DNA of 5,318 bases, from assembly GCA_027080405.1 (NCBI GenBank), contig JALWSL010000410.1, positions 1 through 5,318 of the forward strand, read 5' to 3'. This document shows positions 1-4,779 of this stretch, piece by piece. How positions within the stretch are numbered: position 1 is the stretch's first letter; every line of letters begins with the position of its first letter. This DNA comes from Planctomycetaceae bacterium (GTDB lineage: Bacteria > Planctomycetota > Planctomycetia > Planctomycetales > Planctomycetaceae). Below the pieces are notes generated by a model. It searched no databases and had not been told where the DNA came from. It saw only the letters and a program-made list of their open reading frames with translations. The translations under genes and the position numbers were made by a program.

Positions 1-186
1 TTTATACCCCTTCCAGTCATCACTTAAACCTGGCGCGGAAAAATCGTCCGAGAAAACCACTTTTTCAAATCGGGGTTGCCCGGATTCCCCTGCGGTTACA
101 TCTTCTGCGGTTGTACCAAGCGCAGAAAATGCGATAACGAGAGGGAAAACAAACTGTAAAACATGATGCGACTTTGATGAGATCAT
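1..186 (-). CDS. N-terminus of a secreted protein of unknown function (partial, runs off the left edge)
   Basis: The frame is open from an ATG at 186-184 to the window edge and gives 62 residues without a stop. The start MISSKSHH is followed by a hydrophobic stretch (about residues 9-22, VLQFVFPLVIAFSA) and a small-residue region LGTTA, a good Sec-type signal peptide with cleavage expected near residues 22-27. The mature part begins acidic (EDVTAGESG) and reaches VVFSDDFS at about 43-50 and DDWKGYK at the edge. From memory, 'FSDDFS....DDWK' is typical of the opening strand of concanavalin-A-like or DUF1080-type domains in secreted planctomycete proteins, but too little is visible to assign the fold. 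Upstream of the ATG, on the coding strand, are a GGGAA stretch 4 bases away and a GAGG 14 bases away. A terminator separates it from the YTV-type gene, so it is probably transcribed on its own. The coding call is fairly sure and the family is a guess. Confidence 0.8.
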   Translation of the reverse strand, partial: MISSKSHHVLQFVFPLVIAFSALGTTAEDVTAGESGQPRFEKVVFSDDFSAPGLSDDWKGYK

Positions 187-221
187 TTTATTCCCGCTTT
201 CCTCTTCAGGCAAAAAACATT

Positions 222-245
222 CCAGCACAGATGCCAGCACGAATG
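222..245. repeat. 12-base imperfect tandem repeat in the leader of the secreted-protein gene
   Basis: Two adjacent units, CCAGCACAGATG and CCAGCACGAATG, match at 10 of 12 positions. The pair is bracketed by a perfect 6-base inverted repeat, ACATTC at 217-222 and GAATGT at 241-246, which could fold with an 18-base loop. It lies about 35-60 bases upstream of the ATG at 186, where an operator or leader structure would sit. No function is shown. Confidence 0.5.
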
Positions 246-268
246 TATGATAACCTGCCGGCGGGCAT

Positions 269-310
269 AAAAAAACACGGGAACCTGTTTTGAACGACAG
301 ATTCCCGTGT
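269..310 (-). terminator. Strong rho-independent terminator of the YTV-type gene
   Basis: Read on the minus strand, ACACGGGAA (310-302) pairs perfectly with TTCCCGTGT (283-275). The stem continues through one wobble pair (301/284) and CTGT/ACAG (300-297 with 288-285). This gives 14 pairs around an 8-base loop (296-289). Seven T residues (275-269) follow, the first of them in the stem. It lies about 47 bases past the YTV-type stop codon. The plus-strand side has no comparable T run, so it should act mainly leftward. Confidence 0.92.
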
Positions 311-318
311 CTGATTTT

Positions 319-354
319 CAGTTTCAAATCGGTTTCAAAAAACCTTGTCAAAAA
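319..354 (-). repeat. Degenerate 11-13 base tandem units just after the YTV-type stop codon
   Basis: On the plus strand three units follow one another: CAGTTTCAAAT (319-329), CGGTTTCAAAAAA (330-342) and CCTTGTCAAAAA (343-354). Read with the gene they contain repeated TTTGA cores, starting three bases after the TGA stop at 359-357. They fill the space between stop codon and terminator hairpin. The copies are short and A/T-rich, so chance similarity cannot be excluded for this set alone. Confidence 0.5.
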
Positions 355-356
355 GC

Positions 357-1679
357 TCAATTTGCGTTTTCCAGGTTATCCGGAACGGGTACAGGAGGCT
401 TGGGCGAAGGAGCGACCCGATTCGACTGGTGGGCGTTTCCACTTCCCTGACAGGAACTGCAGCCGCCATTTGTGTTGCCGCAAGGATCGCTGCAGACTGT
501 CACGGGTACCAACTTGCAAACTTCATAAGCAACCTGCCGAGGCACCAACTTGGTTACCATTCTTGTGCAGGTGTAAGTTTCCTGACGTGGCACACAGCGG
601 GTCACCTTGCGGGTTACCGTATAAGGTACCTGTTTGGCAACACAGTAGGGAATCTCTCGCGTCTTTTCCTCGCAGACCATTTTACAGGTTCTCACCGGAA
701 TGCGACAGACTTTTTCTTCGCAGACGATCTTGCAGGTGCGAACAGGAATCTTTTCTGTTTTCGTTTCGGTTACCCAACGACAAACACGAACAGGAACAGA
801 TTCACAAACGACTTCCCGATGCATTCTGGTTACCTGGACAGGGACATTTTCGACAATTCTTTCGGGAACAACCCGACACACCTGTACCGGACAGGATTGT
901 TGAACGACCTGGGGCACATAACGCGTTACCGGAATAGACTGCTCAACAATGTTTGGACACCAGACGCGACGCTGAACGGTTATACCGGGGCAACGGACCA
1001 TGCAAATACGAACACGGCCACAAGGATCGCAAACGCGGCGGGGAACAAGCCGTCCCGGAAGTGTAACCGGCTGACAGACCCATCGTCCGCAATCCCGGCG
1101 AACTTTGCGATAAGTTGTCACAGGACGCATCACCGTGTAGCAACGTGTCTGGTTGACGGTTTCAGTTACCGTGCGGTTAACGATCCGACAAACCTGTCGC
1201 TGAATGGTTTCTGTTACAGGACGGCAGACAACCCGCTGAACCTGTCGCTGACTTGTCTCCCAAACAGGACGACGTACCTGATAGGTTCGCACCTGCTCCG
1301 ACGTTTCAAAAACAGGCTTTCTGACCGTATAGCGATGCTCACGGTAGCTCGTTTCAAAAACGGGACGCTGAACGGTGTACTTTTCCGTTCGCACCATCTG
1401 CTGATACTCTGTGCGGTAACAGGTTTCCTGAACGTCCTCACAGACGGTGTCGTAGACCGTTCTGCAAGCCGTATACTGTTGAGGTTCACAGACCCTGTCA
1501 TAAACGGTGCGGTAGCAGGTCTGCCTTTGAACCTTGCAAGTGGTGTAACAGGAAATTGGCCGACAGGAGACCGTGGGGCAGCAGTTGTAATTACAGGCTC
1601 CACACAACCCGGCCGCAAAGGCCTCCCCAGCTGACACAACTGTGATAAACACAGCAAGCCCAGCGATAAACTTCTTCAT
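357..1679 (-). CDS. Secreted Cys-rich YTV-type repeat protein, probable planctomycete cell-wall or surface protein
   Basis: This encodes 440 residues with a clear Sec signal peptide (MKK, then a hydrophobic run to about residue 17, cleavage expected near AFA-A at 21-23). The mature chain is built of degenerate repeats rich in Arg, Val, Thr, Tyr and Cys, such as CYRTVYD, KYTVQRPVFETS (100-111), RYTVRKPVFETS (116-127) and TYQVRRPVWETS (132-143). I count about 39 cysteines, almost all outside residues 88-151. Residues 311-342 are a 16-residue tandem duplication built on IPVRTCK(I/M)VCEEK. The tail from about 397 is a Gly/Ser/Cys stretch followed by a Pro-rich end without repeats. Known: YTV-motif proteins are a planctomycete family tied to their proteinaceous wall. 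Inferred: the cysteines cross-link the chain or bind metal outside the cell. The start is preceded by a purine-rich GGGGGGAAA 5 bases from the ATG. It is monocistronic, with its own terminator. It could instead be another secreted low-complexity protein, but the YTV family fits best. Confidence 0.93.
   Translation of the reverse strand: MKKFIAGLAVFITVVSAGEAFAAGLCGACNYNCCPTVSCRPISCYTTCKVQRQTCYRTVYDRVCEPQQYTACRTVYDTVCEDVQETCYRTEYQQMVRTEKYTVQRPVFETSYREHRYTVRKPVFETSEQVRTYQVRRPVWETSQRQVQRVVCRPVTETIQRQVCRIVNRTVTETVNQTRCYTVMRPVTTYRKVRRDCGRWVCQPVTLPGRLVPRRVCDPCGRVRICMVRCPGITVQRRVWCPNIVEQSIPVTRYVPQVVQQSCPVQVCRVVPERIVENVPVQVTRMHREVVCESVPVRVCRWVTETKTEKIPVRTCKIVCEEKVCRIPVRTCKMVCEEKTREIPYCVAKQVPYTVTRKVTRCVPRQETYTCTRMVTKLVPRQVAYEVCKLVPVTVCSDPCGNTNGGCSSCQGSGNAHQSNRVAPSPKPPVPVPDNLENAN
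654..749 (-). repeat. 48-base tandem duplication inside the YTV-type gene
   Basis: Copies at 702-749 and 654-701 encode residues 311-326 and 327-342. Their shared protein core is IPVRTCK(I/M)VCEEK. At DNA level roughly two thirds of positions match, concentrated in the shared core, with many differences at third positions. The duplication is therefore old and is kept at protein level. Confidence 0.8.
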
Positions 1680-1710
1680 TGTTCGTTTCCCCCCGTTGTC
1701 ATGTTGCTTT

Positions 1711-1728
1711 TTCTCTGAATTGAGAGAA
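1711..1728. promoter_or_regulatory. Near-perfect palindrome upstream of the YTV-type gene, candidate operator or leader hairpin
   Basis: TTCTCTGAATTGAGAGAA reads the same on both strands except for one central pair (positions 7 and 12). Its arms TTCTCT/AGAGAA flank GAATTG. It lies 32-49 bases upstream of the YTV-type ATG, where it could be a repressor site near the transcription start or a hairpin in the leader. No regulator is identified. Confidence 0.4.
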
Positions 1729-1909
1729 CTCGTCTTGCTCGTCTAACTCTCACATCCTGTATAACCTGTCCCGACTCCATTACACCGGCAAGCACGGCAC
1801 GATGCAAACATCTCTTGGCCCAACTGATATATTTTGAACAAACTCGTCCCATCATACGGGTTCTCACTATAACGTACTATGAGGGGGATGGGAAGCATAA
1901 GCAAATCTG

Positions 1910-1930
1910 GGAAAACAGGAAGAGTTTTCC
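1910..1930. repeat. Perfect 7-base inverted repeat in the divergent intergenic region
   Basis: GGAAAAC at 1910-1916 pairs with GTTTTCC at 1924-1930 across a 7-base loop. Neither side is followed by a T run, so it does not look like an intrinsic terminator. It could be a structured leader or a binding site, or chance. Confidence 0.35.
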
Positions 1931-2087
1931 GATTTCCATTCAATTCTGCCTTCACGATCCCTACAAATTAACAGTGAGATTGATTCAAGCAGGAAGCAGC
2001 AATACCACAGGTTAAATGCTAAACCGGCAGTGACCCCCATGTTCCCTACAGATCAATCCAGCCAGAGTTTTGCTCGGGCAGGAATTA

Positions 2088-2109
2088 TTTGATAAAAAAT
2101 GTTTGATAA
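2088..2109. repeat. Direct repeat TTTGATAA, two copies 14 bases apart, upstream of the isomerase-like gene
   Basis: TTTGATAA occurs at 2088-2095 and 2102-2109, a start-to-start spacing of 14 bases, in an A/T-rich stretch. The second copy overlaps the candidate -35 box (2103-2108). The placement would suit a transcription factor site, but 8-base repeats in A/T-rich DNA can arise by chance. Confidence 0.35.
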
Positions 2110-2131
2110 TAGTGACCGGATTGACTGATAC
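2103..2131 (+). promoter_or_regulatory. Candidate sigma-70-like promoter of the isomerase-like gene
   Basis: TTGATA (2103-2108) and TGATAC (2126-2131) are separated by exactly 17 bases, about 110 bases upstream of the start codon. An inverted repeat, GACTG (2123-2127) and CAGTC (2134-2138) with a 6-base loop, overlaps the -10 element and could be an operator. Both boxes are imperfect matches, so this is only the best candidate seen. Confidence 0.3.
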
Positions 2132-2225
2132 GACAGTCGCATTTTGGTTGTGGTTTCAGTTATGCTGGGGGTGGTGCTGAAACGATCATCCTGAACTCTG
2201 CATCTGATTCAAAGGCATAAAACAG

Positions 2226-2232
2226 AAAGAGG
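2226..2232 (+). promoter_or_regulatory. Ribosome binding site that sets the isomerase-like start at 2240
   Basis: The purine run AAAGAGG ends 7 bases before the ATG at 2240. An in-frame GTG at 2234 is only one base away, and an ATG at 2252 is 19 bases away. Spacing therefore favours 2240. Confidence 0.7.
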
Positions 2233-2239
2233 TGTGAAC

Positions 2240-3163
2240 ATGCAATCACATATGGAAAGACGTCATTTTCTACAGGGTACTGCTGCAATGCTCGGATCAG
2301 CAGCAGTGCTGGGAGCGAATTCACTGAGCAGCCTGGCTTCGATTCCCCGGCCAACCACACTTAAAGGCCGACTTTTCAAAACATTGAAAATTGGAATGGT
2401 AGGGGTGCCCGGCACTCTGACAGATAAATTCAGAGCTGCCAAAGAAGCGGGTTTTGATGGCATCGAAATGAATGCCCCCGGCGCCAATGTCGAGGAAGTG
2501 AAAAAAGCGATTGCGGAAACAGGTTTACCGGTTGATGGAACCGTCAACTCCGGGCATTGGAGTGTTCGCCACACCGATCCAAGTGCGGAAGTTCGCGCTC
2601 AGGCGTTGAAGTCACTCAAGCAAGGTCTGATCGACACCAACGCGATGGGAGGAGACACCCTGCTGTTGGTTGTCGGACGAGGTTCCGATGGCCCCGAAGA
2701 AGAAATATGGGAACGATCAATAGAAAACATCTCCAAAGCGGTTCCGCTCGCTGCAGAGCTTGGTGTTTCGATCGCCATCGAAAATGTCTGGAACCAGTTC
2801 TGTTACGATCACGACGGTGGCCATGACCAGACGGCTGACAAATTTGTCAAATATGTTGATGAATTCAATTCCCCGTATGTCGGCATGCAATTCGATATCG
2901 GAAATCACTGGAAATACGGCAGTATGGGTGATTGGATTCGGCAACTCGGCAAACGAATCATCAAACTTGATCTGAAAGGATTTTCGCGCGCGAAGTCCAG
3001 GTTCACAAAAATTGGTGAAGGTGATCTCGATTGGGCAGACGTGCGGAAGGCTCTGTTGGAAATCAATTACGCCGGCTGGGCCGCCGCGGAAGTTGGCGGG
3101 GGGGATCTCAACAGACTCAAGGAAATTTCCGCCAATATGGATACCGTTTTCGGTTTGAAATAG
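2240..3163 (+). CDS. Tat-exported sugar phosphate isomerase/epimerase-like TIM-barrel protein
   Basis: This encodes 307 residues from the ATG at 2240. The N-terminus carries a twin-arginine motif (ERRHFLQ, residues 6-12), then an Ala/Gly/Leu-rich segment to about residue 34 and a SIPRP junction, so export in folded form by Tat is likely. The rest matches the xylose-isomerase-like TIM-barrel family (AP endonuclease 2 fold): IGMVGV at about 51-56 as first strand, GFDGIEMNAPG at 71-81, IAIENVWNQF at 178-187, MQFDIGNHWKYG at 216-227, KIGEGDLDW at 257-265 and AAAEVGGGD at 281-289. By family analogy Glu181, Asp219 and Glu284 are likely metal or catalytic residues. The region after the seventh strand reads KLDLKGFSR (242-250) and lacks the HxKD seen in many relatives, a change I believe is usual in the planctomycete subgroup. 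The substrate is unknown. It appears monocistronic, with a terminator downstream. Similar Tat-exported barrels are abundant in planctomycetes and are often tied to sugar breakdown. Confidence 0.88.
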   Translation: MQSHMERRHFLQGTAAMLGSAAVLGANSLSSLASIPRPTTLKGRLFKTLKIGMVGVPGTLTDKFRAAKEAGFDGIEMNAPGANVEEVKKAIAETGLPVDGTVNSGHWSVRHTDPSAEVRAQALKSLKQGLIDTNAMGGDTLLLVVGRGSDGPEEEIWERSIENISKAVPLAAELGVSIAIENVWNQFCYDHDGGHDQTADKFVKYVDEFNSPYVGMQFDIGNHWKYGSMGDWIRQLGKRIIKLDLKGFSRAKSRFTKIGEGDLDWADVRKALLEINYAGWAAAEVGGGDLNRLKEISANMDTVFGLK

Positions 3164-3179
3164 AGGTGCCCTGTTCGGT

Positions 3180-3225
3180 AGCAATTCGGCAGCAATTTGA
3201 GAGCAGTTTGAAGGCCGTTTGAAAA
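3180..3225 (+). repeat. Four degenerate 11-12 base tandem units after the isomerase-like stop codon
   Basis: The units are AGCAATTCGGC (3180-3190), AGCAATTTGAG (3191-3201), AGCAGTTTGAAG (3202-3213) and GCCGTTTGAAAA (3214-3225). They change stepwise, as expected of decayed tandem duplication. The last unit also resembles the end of the coding region (CGGTTTGAAATAG, 3151-3163). The block starts 16 bases after the stop and leads into the terminator. Confidence 0.65.
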
Positions 3226-3232
3226 CCCGAAC

Positions 3233-3286
3233 CCGTCCGCCACATTGGTGCGATTATGTGTCAATCACCGGACGGATTTTGTTTTT
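3233..3286 (+). terminator. Probable rho-independent terminator between the converging genes
   Basis: CCGTCCG (3233-3239) is a perfect inverted repeat with CGGACGG (3269-3275), followed by ATTTTGTTTTT (3276-3286). Inside, GGT/ACC and GATT/AATC can extend the stem with a one-sided bulge. The T run is on the plus strand, so it should end the isomerase-like transcript. Read leftward it is followed only by GGGTTCGGGTTTTC, so it may help end the pabB transcript but weakly. Confidence 0.65.
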
Positions 3287-3304
3287 GGATACAAGCAGGT
3301 TTAA

Positions 3305-3364
3305 CTGGCTACTACGGGTTTTATCTGGCTACGTTTTTCTGACTACGGGGTTTTACTTGACTAC
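3305..3364 (-). repeat. Degenerate 14-18 base tandem units at the pabB stop codon
   Basis: Read with pabB, four units follow one another, each starting with GTAG and continuing YCA: GTAGTCAAGTAAAACCCC, GTAGTCAGAAAAAC, GTAGCCAGATAAAACCC and GTAGTAGCCAGTTAAACC. The first contains the last pabB codons (Val, Lys, stop TAA). The following units look like imperfect copies of the gene's last bases and its stop, pasted downstream. Confidence 0.7.
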
Positions 3365-4720
3365 AAGTAGTCCGGCGGCTTTGTGTTCGGTTTCTGTGTA
3401 CTCGTTTTCGGGAATGGAATCGGCGACAATTCCGCCTCCTACGGGACACTGGACGCGCCCGTTTTTCAATATGAGTGAGCGGATAAGAATGCTCGACTGC
3501 AGTGTCCCGTTGAATCCTGCGGCAAAAAGAGAACCGCAGTAGTGGCCCCGAGCGATTTGTTCCAGTTCTGAAATGATCTCCATGGCTCGAATTTTCGGAG
3601 CTCCCGTGATCGATCCGCCCGGGAACGTCGCGGCGAACAGATCCCAAATATCCTTGCCCTCGCTCAATTCGCCGGTCACTTCTGAAACAAGATGATGGAC
3701 TCTTTCAAACGATTCCAATTCACACCAGCGTGGAACCTGGACGCTGCCGAGCTTGCAGACTTTTGAAAGATCATTTCTCATCAGATCGACGATCATTGTA
3801 TTTTCCGCTCTGTCTTTCTCGGCGGCTTGCAATGCCAACGCCTGCATCAAATCGGTATCCTTGGCTCTCCAGCGCGGCCGTGTTCCCTTAATCGGACGGG
3901 TTACCACGCATCTGTTTTCAACTTGAAGAAATTGCTCGGGGGAAGCACTGATCATCGCCCACTGTTCGGATGGCTTGAAACAGGCTGCGAAAGGAGCGGG
4001 ATTGGAACGGCGGACAGCCTCATATAGCTGGCAGGATGTCCCTGAATACGAATAAATCAATTTGCGGGAAAGATTCGCCTGATAAATATCGCCTGCCTGA
4101 ATATACTCGATTACTTTCCGGACGGCCTCCAAATACTGCTGGCGGGTGAAGCTGCTTTCTGCCCTGCCCGGTGGCAAAAGTTCCGCCCGTGCAGAATCGA
4201 TTTCCTGTTTTCCATTGTCATCTGCAACAAGACAGGAATTGAGCTGTGCGAGACGTTCTTCCAGTCGGGGACGTCCGGGAAGCAGCGCAGGTTCCTCGCG
4301 AACAAGCAACCAGGCCTTGTTCAATTGGTGATCCCAACAGATAACCCAATCGTACAAACCAACTGCAAGAGCGGGAGTACAAAAATCATCACGTGGAACT
4401 TCGGGCAACCGTTCCCAACAATGTCCCAATTCATAACCGAGCAGACCAATCAACCCTCCCTGGAAAGGGGGAAGATGCGGCAGTGACGATGATTTGAATT
4501 CCTGAAGGGTCTCCCGCATTTCAAAAAAAGGTTCCTCGCCGTACGTCGCTTTCTCGCGAGTCCATGTTTTTACTGGATCAGCGGAAAAGTAGGAATACCT
4601 GCCGCGTTCGGGGTGATACCGTGCCGATTCCAGCAGAACCGGCCAGGAGAGTTCCCGAGACGCTTCCAACACCTCGCAGGGAGTGAGGTGGTGATCCAAT
4701 TCAACATACCGTCCGCTCAT
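3353..4720 (-). CDS. pabB: Aminodeoxychorismate synthase component I
   Basis: This encodes 455 residues, the usual length for a stand-alone PabB. With a PabA-type glutaminase it converts chorismate to 4-amino-4-deoxychorismate in the cytoplasm, the first step to p-aminobenzoate. The N-terminal region has [15 protein letters not shown] (29-43), then the C-terminal chorismate-binding domain: [11 protein letters not shown] (209-219), PIKGTRPR (276-283), [15 protein letters not shown] (306-320), HHLVSEV (342-348), [15 protein letters not shown] (366-380), [13 protein letters not shown] (394-406) and GGGIVADS (428-435). Lys278 in PIKGT is the PabB signature, because anthranilate synthase TrpE has Ala there, so pabB is favoured over trpE. 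It follows the DHPS-like gene on the same strand by 47 bases, so the two are probably co-transcribed. No strong Shine-Dalgarno precedes the ATG. The lyase gene pabC and glutaminase gene pabA are not in this window. Confidence in the assignment is high. Confidence 0.95.
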   Translation of the reverse strand: MSGRYVELDHHLTPCEVLEASRELSWPVLLESARYHPERGRYSYFSADPVKTWTREKATYGEEPFFEMRETLQEFKSSSLPHLPPFQGGLIGLLGYELGHCWERLPEVPRDDFCTPALAVGLYDWVICWDHQLNKAWLLVREEPALLPGRPRLEERLAQLNSCLVADDNGKQEIDSARAELLPPGRAESSFTRQQYLEAVRKVIEYIQAGDIYQANLSRKLIYSYSGTSCQLYEAVRRSNPAPFAACFKPSEQWAMISASPEQFLQVENRCVVTRPIKGTRPRWRAKDTDLMQALALQAAEKDRAENTMIVDLMRNDLSKVCKLGSVQVPRWCELESFERVHHLVSEVTGELSEGKDIWDLFAATFPGGSITGAPKIRAMEIISELEQIARGHYCGSLFAAGFNGTLQSSILIRSLILKNGRVQCPVGGGIVADSIPENEYTETEHKAAGLLVVK

Positions 4721-4732
4721 ATACCGTCTACG

Positions 4733-4779
4733 TTCTCTGCTAACTGTTTTCTGGTAAAGATTCTCTGCTAACTCTGTTT
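4733..4779 (-). repeat. 17-19 base direct duplication spanning the DHPS-like stop and the pabB leader
   Basis: Read leftward, AAACAGAGTTAGCAGAGAA (4779-4761) recurs as AAACAGTTAGCAGAGAA (4749-4733), differing by a 2-base indel. The first copy contains the stop codon TAG (4770-4768) of the DHPS-like gene. The second lies 12 bases before the pabB ATG and supplies the only purine-rich stretch there (AGCAGAGAA). Confidence 0.75.

Larger units (their letters stand above)
1680..2239. other. 560-base divergent intergenic region with no convincing gene
   Basis: This lies between the starts of the YTV-type gene (leftward) and the isomerase-like gene (rightward), so it must hold both promoters. The small open frames here (about 60-70 codons on both strands) lack good ribosome sites and recognisable protein features and overlap each other. 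What can be seen is an 18-base near-palindrome at 1711-1728, a perfect 7-base hairpin at 1910-1930, a TTTGATAA direct repeat at 2088-2109 and a weak promoter with a small hairpin at 2103-2138. I found no convincing -35/-10 pair for the YTV-type gene. A small RNA or long 5' leader is possible but not shown. Confidence 0.7.

Noticed and set aside
345..1634. A 429-codon open frame on the plus strand, antisense to almost the whole YTV-type gene
   Set aside because: The minus-strand product has a signal peptide, family repeats, a ribosome site and its own terminator. The repeated Arg, Val and Thr codons of that gene rarely give stop codons in antisense, which explains the long shadow frame. The antisense product has no recognisable features.
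1759..1791. Promoter for the YTV-type gene using TTATAC and TTGCCG on the minus strand
   Set aside because: The spacing is about 21 bases, too long for a standard sigma-70 promoter, and no better -35 box is present.
1815..1873. Possible plus-strand promoter elements TTGAAC and TATAAC
   Set aside because: The spacing between the boxes does not fit and no gene follows at a suitable distance.
1888..1971. A 27-codon frame starting ATG at 1888 right after GAGGGGG
   Set aside because: The purine run touches the ATG, leaving no proper spacing, and the short basic product has no supporting feature.
1743..2015. Small open frames of 66-70 codons on both strands in the divergent region
   Set aside because: They overlap each other, lack convincing ribosome sites and show no signal peptide, membrane segment or family motif.
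3353..4720. Assignment of the chorismate-binding enzyme as anthranilate synthase (trpE) or isochorismate synthase
   Set aside because: The PIKGT motif with lysine, the p-aminobenzoate-type context and the overall motif set favour PabB. TrpE carries PIAGT.
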